Part shown: positions 33,827 through 42,179 of the stretch, piece after piece
Layout of the letters: each line of letters begins with the position of its first letter
Numbering within the stretch: position 1 is the first letter of the stretch
Assembly: GCA_017415485.1 (NCBI GenBank)
Contig: JAFQGP010000010.1
Coordinates: 1-47,069, forward strand
Reading direction: 5' to 3'
Source: Clostridia bacterium
GTDB lineage: Bacteria; Bacillota; Clostridia; Oscillospirales; CAG-272
Length of the DNA stretch: 47,069 bases
Notes under the pieces: generated by a model
Told to the model about the DNA's origin: nothing
What the model saw: only the letters and a program-made list of their open reading frames with translations
Databases searched by the model: none
Made by a program: the position numbers and the translations under genes

Positions 33827-34452
33827 TGAACAACTACATAGGCGAATTCAAAAAATTCATCAACCGCGGCAACGTGGTCGATATGTCGGTCGGTGTCATT
33901 GTCGGTAGTGCCTTTACCGCCATCGTCACCGCTATGAGCAACAATATCTTAAAGCCGATAGTCAACTTCTTTCTGGCCACGCTCTTTGACGCCGATTCGC
34001 TCCATGAGATATATACCTATCTTAAACCCGTGTACGCCGATGTGCTTGATGAAGCGGGAAATGTCATCGGTCAGGAGATCGACCTTGCGCAGTCCATCTA
34101 CATCGACTGGGGCGCATTCATCAACGCGGTCATCAACTTCTTTCTGATCGCGCTCGTTCTCTTCACCATTGTCAAATTCATAAACAAGGTGAGAGTCGAG
34201 CAAAAGGAATTTGCCGAAAAAATGGCAGAGAAAACACTTGACCGCAAGGAAAGAAAAGAGCTCAAAGCACACGGCATCAAGATCCGCGATAAGGCGGCAG
34301 TTGAGGCATATTTTGCAGAAAAGAAACGCCTTGCGGCTGAAGCCGCAGCCAAGGCGAAGGCAGAGGAAGAAGAAAAGGCACGCATCGAGCGTGAAAAGAA
34401 TCCCACGGCAGAGGATCTGCTTAAAAAGATACTCGAAGTTATCAGCAAATAA
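33826..34452 (+). CDS. mscL: Large-conductance mechanosensitive channel (MscL) with long C-terminal helix
   Basis: Emergency release channel opening under membrane tension. The N-terminus NNYIGEFKKFINRGNVVDMSVGVIVGSAF holds the amphipathic N helix and first membrane helix (core motif: RGNVVDMSVGVIVGSAF), and the second helix lies at about 104-124 (AFINAVINFFLIALVLFTIV). At 208 residues it is clearly longer than the 130-150 usual in other bacteria: the extracellular loop (about 50-100) and the cytoplasmic tail (about 130-208) are both extended, the tail being an A/E/K/R-rich coiled coil. Translationally coupled to deoC. Confidence 0.92.
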   Translation: MNNYIGEFKKFINRGNVVDMSVGVIVGSAFTAIVTAMSNNILKPIVNFFLATLFDADSLHEIYTYLKPVYADVLDEAGNVIGQEIDLAQSIYIDWGAFINAVINFFLIALVLFTIVKFINKVRVEQKEFAEKMAEKTLDRKERKELKAHGIKIRDKAAVEAYFAEKKRLAAEAAAKAKAEEEEKARIEREKNPTAEDLLKKILEVISK

Positions 34453-34457
34453 TCATT

Positions 34458-34485
34458 TCGGATGTCCTTTTCGGGCATCCGATTT
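34458..34485 (+). terminator. Terminator after mscL
   Basis: 10-bp stem 34458-34467 with 34473-34482 (one G-U pair), 5-nt loop, followed by a short T-rich stretch. Confidence 0.7.
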
Positions 34486-34572
34486 CTATGCGCTTTTTGA
34501 ACAAAACGATTATTTTTTCATCCTTTTCATTTTGTGAAATCCGCCCATTTTACAAAAAGTTTACCAAAACCG

Positions 34573-34601
34573 TTGACAAAAGCCGAGTTTTCGTGTATAA
34601 T
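34573..34601 (+). promoter_or_regulatory. Consensus promoter of the feo operon
   Basis: TTGACA (34573-34578), 17 bp, TATAAT (34596-34601): a perfect consensus match. The leader to feoA is about 80 nt and contains a palindrome (34639-34654). Confidence 0.88.
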
Positions 34602-34638
34602 TATGCGTGTGAATAGGTATGATTTGGTTTAACCATCG

Positions 34639-34654
34639 GTTAGCCGTTGCTAAT
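34639..34654. promoter_or_regulatory. Palindrome GTTAGC-N4-GCTAAT upstream of feoA, possible metalloregulator operator
   Basis: gttagccgttgctaat lies about 40 bp downstream of the -10 box. ggtttaacc at 34626-34634 is a second small palindrome next to it. The GGTTAGCC/GCTAA character resembles DtxR/IdeR/MntR-type boxes, and a near copy precedes feoB. A role in metal-dependent repression is inferred. Confidence 0.5.
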
Positions 34655-34689
34655 TCACAAATCTTCTAAACGAATTTACGGTGGAACAA

Positions 34690-34902
34690 ATGACGCTCTG
34701 GGAAGCTATCGAAGGCAAGGAATATATTATCAAAGAGATCAACACGGACGACGAAGAGCTCAACGCTTTTCTCTTCTCCCTCGGTTGCTACAGTGGTGAA
34801 GCGATCACAGTGGTATCCCGCAGAAAAAAAGGCTGCACCGTTTCCATCAAGGACGCAAGATACAGCATAGATCATCAGTTGGCAGAAGCTATTCTGATCT
34901 GA
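34690..34902 (+). CDS. feoA: FeoA domain protein
   Basis: Small SH3-like partner of the ferrous iron transporter FeoB. From ATG 34690 it has 70 residues. Core: TLWEAIEGKEYIIKEI, then LFSLGCYSGEAITVVSR and VSIKDARYSIDHQLAEAI, the latter being the common FeoA ending. A GTG three codons earlier is possible, but GGTGGA just upstream of the ATG looks like the ribosome site. The usual first conserved segment is slightly divergent (acidic TDDEEL). It is separated from feoB by 105 bp holding a palindrome. Confidence 0.88.
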   Translation: MTLWEAIEGKEYIIKEINTDDEELNAFLFSLGCYSGEAITVVSRRKKGCTVSIKDARYSIDHQLAEAILI

Positions 34903-34942
34903 CAAAAATCGGGAATGGCTATCTGCCCATTCTCACGGCTTG

Positions 34943-34962
34943 CAGTTAGCCGCCGCTAACTG
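34943..34962. promoter_or_regulatory. Palindrome upstream of feoB, copy of the feoA site
   Basis: cagttagccgccgctaactg is a perfect palindrome with 8-bp arms and a cgcc loop. Its core gttagccgccgctaac differs from the feoA site in only three positions. It sits about 45 bp before the feoB ATG; the AAGGAGG ribosome site of feoB follows at about 34993. It may be a metalloregulator operator or an RNA hairpin; two copies in one operon favour a protein-binding site. Confidence 0.5.
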
Positions 34963-35007
34963 TGTTGAATAAGTAAAATATTTATTTACATAAGGAGGTA
35001 ATTCTTT

Positions 35008-37029
35008 ATGAGAATTGCTTTGACCGGAAACCCCAACTCGGGAAAAACAACGATGTTTAATGCCCTTACAGGCAGAAACGAAAAGGTAGGTAACTGGGCA
35101 GGCGTTACCGTTGACAAAAAGGAACACGCTATCAAGAAGTCATACTATTCGGGCGAGGAGCAGCTCATTGCCGTCGACCTTCCCGGAGCTTACTCGATGT
35201 CTCCCTTCACAAGCGAGGAAAGCATTACCAGCACATACGTAAAGAACGAGAATCCCGACGCGATCATCAATATCGTTGACGCAACAAACCTCAGCCGAAG
35301 TCTCTTCTTTACCACCCAGCTCCTCGAACTCGGCATTCCCGTTGTCGTTGCCCTCAACAAGAGCGACATCAATAAAAAGAAGAAGACCGACATCGACACA
35401 GACAAGCTTTCGGCAAAGCTCGGATGTCCGGTTGTAAACACCACCGCTACTTCCGCTGACGGTCTGAAAGCAGTCATTGAAGCCGTTGCCTCAAAGGTTG
35501 GTAAGCCTCAGCCGGCTCCTTATGTTCAGAAGGATATCGATCTCACCGACAAAAAGGCAGTTGAATCAGAAGACCGCAAGCGCTTCGACTTTGTAAACAA
35601 GATCGTCAAAGACGTTGAAAAGAGAAAGATACTTACCAAGGACAAAAACATCGGCGACAAGATCGACTCGATCCTCACCAACAAGTGGCTCGGCATTCCG
35701 ATCTTTGCTGTCGTAATGTTCCTCGTATTCCAGATCTCCCAGGCTTGGGTCGGTCCCCTTATCGCGGAAGGCTACTTCAATGAAGAAACAGGCGAGCAGG
35801 TCTTTCCCGGCCTTGTCACACTCATTGAAATGTTCGGCGAGTGGGTGGGCGGACTTATGGAAGGCGCATCGCCCATCCTTATTGCCCTTGTGGTTGACGG
35901 CATCATTGGCGGAGTAGGTGCTGTTGTCGGCTTCCTTCCCCTTGTAATGGTAATGTACTTCCTCATTGCTCTGCTCGAGGACTGCGGATACATGGCTCGC
36001 GTATCTGTCGTTCTTGACCCTATTTTCAAGAAAGTAGGTCTTTCGGGCAAGTCTGTTATTCCCTTCGTAATCGGTATCGGATGCGCTATTCCCGGCGTTA
36101 TGGCTTGCCGTACAATCCGTAACGAGCGCGAGCGCCGTGCTACCGCAATGCTCGCTCCCTTTATGCCCTGCGGCGCGAAGATCCCCGTGATCTCTCTCTT
36201 TGCCGGCGCATTCTTCGATAATGCGGGCTGGGTAAGCTGGCTTATGTACCTTTCGGGTATCGTTATCATCTTCCTTGCCGCTCTTATAATCAACGGCATC
36301 ACAGGATATAAGGCAAAGAAGTCCTATTTCATCATTGAGCTTCCCGAATATAAAGCCCCCTCCCTTCTCCGCGCTCTCGGCTCCATGCTTGACCGCGGAT
36401 GGGCATACATAGTTAAGGCAGCAACCATCATTCTTCTTTGTAACACAGCAGTTCAGATCATGCAGTCCTTCACATGGTCCTTCACCGAGGCTGAAAGCGC
36501 AGATGCATCGATCCTCGCTTCCATTGCAGGTCCCTTCGCATACCTCATCGTTCCCGTTGTCGGAGTTCTTTCCTGGCAGCTCGCTGCTGCGGCAGTTACC
36601 GGATTTATCGCCAAGGAAAACGTCGTCGGTACCCTTGCAGTTTGCTTTGTGGGGCTTGAGAACCTCATCAATGTTGACGAGCTCGCTCTTATGGAAGGTG
36701 CAGGTGCGGAGGCTGCGGGAATCATTGCCATCACCAAAGCGGCAGCTCTCGCTTACTTGATGTTCAACCTCTTCACCCCTCCCTGCTTTGCCGCAATCGG
36801 TGCAATGAACTCCGAAATGAAGAGCGCAAAGTGGCTCTGGGGCGGCATCGGACTCCAGCTCTGCGTGGGCTTCACCGTCGGCTACCTCGTCAACACGATA
36901 GGCACTCTCATCACCGCACCCGCTTCCCTTAATATCGGCGGTGCGATCGGAGGAGCTGTCGCAATTGCGATCATGGCTGTCATCATCGGTTCTCTCATCG
37001 CAAGATCCAATAAAAAACTAAAGGCATAA
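35008..37029 (+). CDS. feoB: Ferrous iron transporter B (FeoB)
   Basis: Inner-membrane Fe(II) transporter with an N-terminal GTPase. 673 residues. G1 GNPNSGKTT (7-15), G3 DLPG (57-60) and G4 NKSD (117-120) are intact; the membrane part starts at about 235, with two Gate-type halves that include GVGAVVGFLPLVMVMYF and the metal-path Cys motifs CAIPGVMACRTIRN and APFMPCGAKIPV. AAGGAGG precedes the ATG. It is followed after 6 bp by a FeoB-associated Cys-rich protein. It is shorter than E. coli FeoB in the linker region, as in many Clostridia. Confidence 0.96.
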   Translation: MRIALTGNPNSGKTTMFNALTGRNEKVGNWAGVTVDKKEHAIKKSYYSGEEQLIAVDLPGAYSMSPFTSEESITSTYVKNENPDAIINIVDATNLSRSLFFTTQLLELGIPVVVALNKSDINKKKKTDIDTDKLSAKLGCPVVNTTATSADGLKAVIEAVASKVGKPQPAPYVQKDIDLTDKKAVESEDRKRFDFVNKIVKDVEKRKILTKDKNIGDKIDSILTNKWLGIPIFAVVMFLVFQISQAWVGPLIAEGYFNEETGEQVFPGLVTLIEMFGEWVGGLMEGASPILIALVVDGIIGGVGAVVGFLPLVMVMYFLIALLEDCGYMARVSVVLDPIFKKVGLSGKSVIPFVIGIGCAIPGVMACRTIRNERERRATAMLAPFMPCGAKIPVISLFAGAFFDNAGWVSWLMYLSGIVIIFLAALIINGITGYKAKKSYFIIELPEYKAPSLLRALGSMLDRGWAYIVKAATIILLCNTAVQIMQSFTWSFTEAESADASILASIAGPFAYLIVPVVGVLSWQLAAAAVTGFIAKENVVGTLAVCFVGLENLINVDELALMEGAGAEAAGIIAITKAAALAYLMFNLFTPPCFAAIGAMNSEMKSAKWLWGGIGLQLCVGFTVGYLVNTIGTLITAPASLNIGGAIGGAVAIAIMAVIIGSLIARSNKKLKA

Positions 37030-37035
37030 TATGAT

Positions 37036-37227
37036 ATGGAAACTGTAACAAACATCATCGTCATTCTGATCGTAGCCGCCGTCATCGGCGCGATATGCTT
37101 CTACCTTTACAGGCAGAAGAAACGCGGCGTGACTTGCATCGGCTGTCCCTATGCCGAACAATGTGCAAAAAGACATAACGGCGGATGCGGCGGATGTAAT
37201 ACGGTTGAAAATGACAACGAAATATAA
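37036..37227 (+). CDS. FeoB-associated Cys-rich membrane protein
   Basis: 63 residues: a membrane helix (about 5-25, NIIVILIVAAVIGAICFYL), a short basic stretch, then a Cys-rich tail, CIGCPYAEQC followed by GGCGGCN. This is the small FeoB-linked family of Bacillota; it may take over the role of FeoC or hand over iron, which is not established. 6 bp after feoB, last gene of the operon. Confidence 0.88.
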   Translation: METVTNIIVILIVAAVIGAICFYLYRQKKRGVTCIGCPYAEQCAKRHNGGCGGCNTVENDNEI

Positions 37228-37235
37228 TAACAATT

Positions 37236-37266
37236 CCCCGTGCGGCATTGCCGCACGGGGTCTTTT
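37236..37266. terminator. Bidirectional terminator between feo operon and rtcB
   Basis: An 11-bp GC-rich perfect stem (37236-37246 with 37250-37260), att loop, followed by TCTTTTT on the plus strand. Its last bases adjoin the rtcB stop on the other strand. Confidence 0.85.
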
Positions 37267-38430
37267 TCAGCAAGATTTGAAATTATAAATCGGTTTGATT
37301 ATCTCCTCGACGGAAACGCTGTCACCGAGAAATTCAAGGATCCTTTCGGGCGCTTTATACGCCATGGGGCATTCGTCAAGTGAACCAATCTGCGCCGTTG
37401 TTGTATAGATGCCCGACATTTCCTTTTGGAACTCCTCAACGGTAAAGGCATATTTCGCCTCGGTGCGGTTGCAGGCTCTGCCCGCGCCGTGAGGTGCGGA
37501 AAAATTCCACTCGGGGTTGCCGAGTCCCACGCCGAGAACAGCTCCGTCGCGCATATTGAGCGGAATTATCACGCGCTCGCCCATACGAGCCGAGATCGCG
37601 CCCTTTCGCAGTATCATACGTTCCGTATCGATATAATTGTGGATGCAGGAAAAGCGATCCTTCACTGTCAAACCCATCGCATCGAATATCAGTTTTGCAA
37701 TAGTTCTTCTGTTGAGATCCGCAAATGCCGTCACTATGCTCAGATCGTGCAGATACTGCCGAAAAAGCTCGCCTTCAAGGATAGCCTCCTCGCGTTTCAC
37801 TTTCGGTTGCTCCCGCTTCGGTGAGCGGAATCCTTCTTCTCTGCTCTCATAATAGCTTCGCTTGGTCTGCTTGCGCGCCTTTTTGCATTGATAGCGATAG
37901 GCTTGATCCATATAATAAAGTGCAACGTCGCTTCCGAGCTGCCTTGAGCCCGAATGGATAACGAGCATCAGTCCACCGTCCGAAAGACGGTCAAGCTCAA
38001 TAAAATGGTTACCACCGCCGAGGGTACCAAGACTGCGAATTGCTCGCGCTTTATCAACGTGTTCCTTGCAATAGAGCTCACCGAGATCAAATTCAGCTTG
38101 CGGCGCATCATGGATCTTCGCGCCGCTGGGAATCAGGGAATGCACAGCTTCGTCGAGTTTGACGAGGTCAATGTCACTCTCTCCGAGCAATACCGCCTCC
38201 ATACCGCATCCGATGTCAACGCCCACAAGCGTGGGACTTACCCTGCCCGAGAGCGTCATTGTTGTGCCGACCGCCACGTTTCTTCCCGAATGAGTGTCGG
38301 GCATAATGCGGATCTTGCTGTCGGCATAAGCCTCCTCGCGCAAGAGCGAGGAAATTTGTGTTTTGGTTTGTTTATCGATCTTATCCGCAAATATGAGTGC
38401 GGAATTTCTCTTTCCTTTCAGTTCGATCAT
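37267..38430 (-). CDS. rtcB: RtcB family RNA-splicing ligase
   Basis: GTP- and Mn-dependent ligase joining RNA 2',3'-cyclic phosphate (or 3'-phosphate) and 5'-OH ends, used in RNA repair. 387 residues. Metal and active-site motifs: MPDTHSGRNVAVG, GVDIGCGM (Cys ligand), LGGGNHFIE, VIHSGSRQLG, and the guanylated His in APHGAGRA (about 318-325). No rtcA, archease or rtcR regulator is adjacent. It has its own promoter, about 95 bp of leader, and a shared terminator with the feo operon. Confidence 0.93.
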   Translation of the reverse strand: MIELKGKRNSALIFADKIDKQTKTQISSLLREEAYADSKIRIMPDTHSGRNVAVGTTMTLSGRVSPTLVGVDIGCGMEAVLLGESDIDLVKLDEAVHSLIPSGAKIHDAPQAEFDLGELYCKEHVDKARAIRSLGTLGGGNHFIELDRLSDGGLMLVIHSGSRQLGSDVALYYMDQAYRYQCKKARKQTKRSYYESREEGFRSPKREQPKVKREEAILEGELFRQYLHDLSIVTAFADLNRRTIAKLIFDAMGLTVKDRFSCIHNYIDTERMILRKGAISARMGERVIIPLNMRDGAVLGVGLGNPEWNFSAPHGAGRACNRTEAKYAFTVEEFQKEMSGIYTTTAQIGSLDECPMAYKAPERILEFLGDSVSVEEIIKPIYNFKSC

Positions 38431-38525
38431 TATATCTCCTATTTAATTGTGATTTGGTCAGTTTTTCGGTAAAAATAAATATCGCAGACATAATGATCAA
38501 CTCCTTTTGCAGTTTTATTAATTGT

Positions 38526-38554
38526 AGTATAGCATAAAACAAAGAACTTGTCAA
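38526..38554 (-). promoter_or_regulatory. Promoter of rtcB
   Basis: On the minus strand TTGACA (38554-38549), 17 bp, TATACT (38531-38526). The region to the rtcB ATG is about 95 bp, AT-rich, with no convincing riboswitch. Confidence 0.75.
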
Positions 38555-38571
38555 TAGATTTCAATCCAATC

Positions 38572-38600
38572 TTGACAACTTCTCCGAAATATGATAATAT
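38572..38600 (+). promoter_or_regulatory. Promoter of the secreted repeat protein
   Basis: TTGACA (38572-38577), 17 bp, TAATAT (38595-38600), with AAAGAGG before the ATG at 38633. Confidence 0.75.
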
Positions 38601-38632
38601 AGTATTACAATAAAAACGAAAGAGGTGCGCTA

Positions 38633-40321
38633 ATGAAAAAGATGTTTATCTGCCTTTTGAGCATAATTATGCTTATCTCGACGCTTCCTTTTGTGACTGC
38701 GGCGGCTTCGGGCACTCCGATATCGACCGCGGATGAATTTATGGCTATGTCGCCGACGGGGGAATATTATCTCGCGGCGGATATTACTTTGAAATCGACC
38801 TATCGAAAGACATTTGAAGGCAGACTTGACGGAAACGGCAAGACCTTGACCATCTCCGCGCCAATATTCGAGGATTTCTCGGGCAAGGTCGAAGATCTCA
38901 CCATCGAAGGCAAAGTCATTGCCACGGATGAAGACGCTTCCGCATTCGCGCTGACCTCGTCGAAGGGATTTGAAGCGATAAACTGCACAAACAACGCAAA
39001 AGTCACGGTTATGGGCTACGCGAAATACGTATCGGGCTTCGTAGGCACCTGCGAGGGCGCTGCCGTAAAGTTCACAAACTGCGTCAACAACGGCGCGATA
39101 TACCTTGATTCGACCGCAGACGAAAAACAATGTGTGGGCGGATTCGGTTCGATCATCGACACGGTCATAATGAACGGCTGTACCAACAACGGTAATGTAT
39201 ATTTGAAAGGCAGCAGAGGAATTGCAGGAGGTTTTGTCGCAAGAGTTGCGATGAATGCGGGTGACAACTGCCTTGAAATTTACAACTCGACCAACAACGG
39301 AAATATCACGGTTGAGGACACGTATATTGCCGCGGATGGCACGCAAAGCACCGGAGCTGCCGATGCGGGCGGAATTGTCGGTAACGTCGGTGTAAAAGGA
39401 AACAGCGGAGTTTACAAGATATGGGGTTGCACCAACAACGGCGACATCGACGGTCAATACCGCACAGGTGGACTTGTCGGGTATTGTTATGCAAGCCAAT
39501 CAAGCGCATTCATTGATATGCAGTTTTGCATCAATACTGGAAACGTCACTTACGGGCGAACAAAAAAATCCGACGAAAATAAAGATAAAAAGTATTACGA
39601 TTACGCTTCATCATTTGTTGCCTACACCAACTCTGCCTTCACAACGATCAAATATTGTATTGATACAGGAAACATTACAAAACGCGAAGGTGCAATAACC
39701 GCTTTTGATTTCAATATTTTTGTCGGAAGCTCTTCTGCTGACACAAGTATGTACGATGTCAACGCCGTCTATATGATTCACAAAGATCAATATAAGTATT
39801 TTTCTTACACCGATCACAACTTGGCTGCATCTTATGCCAATACATACTTATTTGAGCCCTATGAGGGCGTCATCCACACCTCTCCCGAGGATATAACCTC
39901 CGGCAAGGTGGCACACGAAATCAACCTCGCGGCGAAAAATGACCCGTTCTACTCTTCTGCTTTTGATGAAGGCTTTGCTTTTTATCAAAAGATTGGTGAG
40001 GACGCACTTCCCTCGGTTGACCAAAATCGCGGTTTGGTAGTCCTTTCGGGTGACACTTATGTAAACGGCGAGAGCGTAACCGAAAAGACCCAACCGGAAG
40101 CTACAAAATGCTGTCAAGGCGATGTCATCCTCGTAACTACCCAAATCCCCGAAACCACTCCCCCACCCTCGGTGACAACTTCACCCGAAACCGAGCCACC
40201 CGTGCAAAGCGGTTGCGGAGGGTTCTCGTGCTATGCGATTCTTATTGTCATAGTATGTACCTCGTGCCTTTGGAAAAAGTGGACAGTGGTTAGTGGACAG
40301 TGGACAGAAAGATGCGAATGA
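38633..40321 (+). CDS. Secreted/surface repeat protein (right-handed beta-helix type)
   Basis: 562 residues. A signal peptide (about 1-25, MLISTLPFVTAAA) leads into repeats of the type C-x-N-N-G-x-I/V: NCTNNAKVTV, NCVNNGAIYL, GCTNNGNVYL, NSTNNGNITV, GCTNNGDIDG, FCINTGNVTY, YCIDTGNITK. Each is preceded by a glycine-rich turn (GGFVG, GGIVG, GGLVG), resembling GLUG or pectate-lyase-type helices; no catalytic site is visible. A Pro/Thr-rich stretch (TTPPPSVTTSPETEPP) and a hydrophobic segment (about 530-548) follow, so it is probably anchored at the surface. The last dozen residues (TVVSGQWTERC) are encoded by an inverted repeat arm, so the natural C-terminus was probably changed by it. Confidence 0.75.
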   Translation: MKKMFICLLSIIMLISTLPFVTAAASGTPISTADEFMAMSPTGEYYLAADITLKSTYRKTFEGRLDGNGKTLTISAPIFEDFSGKVEDLTIEGKVIATDEDASAFALTSSKGFEAINCTNNAKVTVMGYAKYVSGFVGTCEGAAVKFTNCVNNGAIYLDSTADEKQCVGGFGSIIDTVIMNGCTNNGNVYLKGSRGIAGGFVARVAMNAGDNCLEIYNSTNNGNITVEDTYIAADGTQSTGAADAGGIVGNVGVKGNSGVYKIWGCTNNGDIDGQYRTGGLVGYCYASQSSAFIDMQFCINTGNVTYGRTKKSDENKDKKYYDYASSFVAYTNSAFTTIKYCIDTGNITKREGAITAFDFNIFVGSSSADTSMYDVNAVYMIHKDQYKYFSYTDHNLAASYANTYLFEPYEGVIHTSPEDITSGKVAHEINLAAKNDPFYSSAFDEGFAFYQKIGEDALPSVDQNRGLVVLSGDTYVNGESVTEKTQPEATKCCQGDVILVTTQIPETTPPPSVTTSPETEPPVQSGCGGFSCYAILIVIVCTSCLWKKWTVVSGQWTERCE

Positions 40322-40516
40322 TATTTTATTTGTATTTGCAATCCATTGCGCCGACTAATAATTTAATATACAAAAAACTCGGATATTTAGAAGTTTCGCT
40401 TCAAAATATCCGAGTTTTTCTTATTGTGGTTTTGTACTGTACGGAGTTTTCTCAATGCCGCATAAAATTATTTGTGCCCGCATCTTTCTGTCCACTGTCC
40501 ACTGACCACTGTTCAC
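40279..40516. repeat. 238-bp inverted-repeat element between convergent genes
   Basis: 40279-40316 and 40479-40516 are reverse complements in 36 of 38 positions. Each arm contains tandem tggacagtgg-type units. The 40-160 bp between are AT-rich and hold a perfect 16-bp terminator stem. The left arm encodes the last residues of the secreted protein; the right arm holds the stop codon of the DUF3737 gene. No coding content. It is consistent with a MITE-like or BIME-like element serving as common 3' end. Confidence 0.75.
40373..40419. terminator. Bidirectional terminator in the inverted-repeat element
   Basis: A perfect 16-bp stem, 40373-40388 with 40404-40419, loop 15 nt that itself folds. A5 at the left and T5 at the right make it work for both convergent genes. 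Confidence 0.85.
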
Positions 40517-41364
40517 TCGTTTACGACGATCTCGCAATCGCAATCCTTCACGCTTCCCTCGCGGACAATCTCACCGATGGAATCTGCGATGATCTTGCCC
40601 GAAAGCGGGTTCTTGACCGATACGATATTGCCCTTGACGGTTGCATCTACCTCGGAATACTCGAAGGAGAGTTCGCAACCCTCCGTGGTGCAATTAATCA
40701 GCTTCAGTCCCTTGCAATAGCAAAGCGGCTGGGTGCCGACGATGTGGCAGTTGATGAATGTGACGTTTTCCGAATACCATGCAAGATATTCTCCTTTGAC
40801 GACGCTGTCACGGACGGTAACGTTCTTCGCGTGCCAAAAAGCATCCTTGGTGTTGAGAGTCGAATTCGAGATCTCGACGTTTTCGGTGTACTGGAAGGAA
40901 TATTTTCCGTTGAGAGTGAAATTGTCAAGCTTGATATCGCGGCTCTCGAAAAGGAAATACTCGCTTGTGACCTCGGAGTGCTCTATATGTACGCCGCGGC
41001 ATCTCCAGCCGAATTCGGTGGATATTGCGGTGCAGTTTTTGAAGCTCATATTCTCGCATTCGCGCAGAGCCTTGACGTCAAGGATCTCGCAATCCTCGAA
41101 CTTTCCGTTCTTACAATACCAAAGCGGCGCGCGAACGCCACGGTCGAGCTTGCATTCGCGCAGAGAGAAATCGGTACAATGCCACATCGGATAGCGCAGG
41201 CGGAAGTTGCAACGCAGAACATCGATGCCGATGCATTCCTTGAGTGCGGATTCGCCGTCCTCGGCTCCTTCAAAATTGCAGGCAACAACATCGGCGTTGC
41301 GGAGGCCGTAAAGCGCGCGCTCCTCGCCTGTGGTTATGTTTTCGTAAAGTTTTCTTTCGGTCAT
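40513..41364 (-). CDS. DUF3737 family protein
   Basis: 283 residues from ATG 41364, 2 bp after the amidohydrolase stop. Made of repeated short strands with the rhythm of a right-handed beta-helix (ADVVACNFEG, LRCNFRLRY, FEDCEILD, MSFKNCTAIS, VEISNSTLN, VTFINCHIVG, LKLINCTTEG), matching the DUF3737 (pectate-lyase-like) family. No signal peptide. Catalytic activity is unproven. The stop codon falls in the right arm of a repeat element. Last of a four-gene minus-strand operon. Confidence 0.85.
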   Translation of the reverse strand: MTERKLYENITTGEERALYGLRNADVVACNFEGAEDGESALKECIGIDVLRCNFRLRYPMWHCTDFSLRECKLDRGVRAPLWYCKNGKFEDCEILDVKALRECENMSFKNCTAISTEFGWRCRGVHIEHSEVTSEYFLFESRDIKLDNFTLNGKYSFQYTENVEISNSTLNTKDAFWHAKNVTVRDSVVKGEYLAWYSENVTFINCHIVGTQPLCYCKGLKLINCTTEGCELSFEYSEVDATVKGNIVSVKNPLSGKIIADSIGEIVREGSVKDCDCEIVVNE

Positions 41365-41366
41365 TT

Positions 41367-42179
41367 TCAGATACCAAGCAATCCTGCGGCATTCTTGCCG
41401 CATATTTTTTTCAAATCCTCGGGGTCGATACTCAAAGATCTCAAAAATTTCAGCGTTTTTGCGGGGTCTTCCCATGGCGCATCACTACCGAAAAGGACCT
41501 TGTCCGCGCCGTGCGCGTTGATGATATCGCGCGCCGCAGCTTTATCTATAAAGTCTGCGATAAACGCGGTGTCGAAATATATCGGCGTGCCGACGAGTTT
41601 TTCCGCGACCTCTTCCCACATCATCCAGCCGCCGAGATGCGCGGCGACGAGCTTCAGATCGGGGACACGGTCGATCAGACGAAGAAGCATATCGGGCTCG
41701 GTCTTGACGGGCGGCAGATAGCCGATGTCGCGCCCCGCGTGGAGAACGACCGTCATACCGTATTGCGCTGCGCGGCGGCAAACAGCAGTCATTTCATCCG
41801 AATCGGCGTAAATATTCTGAAATTCGGGATGAAGCTTGATGCCCTTGAACCCTTCTGCGGCGAGTTTATCAACCCACGAAAGCGCATCGGGATCCGCAGG
41901 ATGGAGCGAGCCGAAGGAATAGAGTCCGCAATTTGCATCGTTCGTTTCCTTTGCTACGCGATTTATCGTCTCGCTCTGCTTCGGATTCGTAACGATGGGG
42001 AGCACGACCGCGAGATCGACTCCCGCACGGCGCTCGACCTCAAGAAGTCCGCTTGCCGTGCCGTCGGTGTAGTTCTTCATCGGATAGTCGCTGATGCGCG
42101 CCGTGTTTGCAATAAGCACCTCAAGCGTGCGCGCGGCGATCTTTTCGGGGAATGCGTGGGTGTGGAGATCGATTATCAT
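41367..42179 (-). CDS. Amidohydrolase family protein (PF04909 type)
   Basis: 270-residue TIM-barrel metal-dependent hydrolase or decarboxylase. Metal motif HTH at 6-8, then GIKLHPEF, VVLHAGRD and AAHLGGW (His ligands), and FGSDAPW (catalytic Asp) near residue 236. The start overlaps the PFL stop by one base (TGATG). Reactions in this family include decarboxylation and ring hydrolysis; substrate unknown. Confidence 0.87.
   Translation of the reverse strand: MIIDLHTHAFPEKIAARTLEVLIANTARISDYPMKNYTDGTASGLLEVERRAGVDLAVVLPIVTNPKQSETINRVAKETNDANCGLYSFGSLHPADPDALSWVDKLAAEGFKGIKLHPEFQNIYADSDEMTAVCRRAAQYGMTVVLHAGRDIGYLPPVKTEPDMLLRLIDRVPDLKLVAAHLGGWMMWEEVAEKLVGTPIYFDTAFIADFIDKAAARDIINAHGADKVLFGSDAPWEDPAKTLKFLRSLSIDPEDLKKICGKNAAGLLGI

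Noticed and set aside
34602-35007. Riboswitch (e.g. NiCo/czcD type) before feoA or feoB
   Set aside because: Neither leader shows the conserved junction sequences I would expect; only two simple palindromes are seen.
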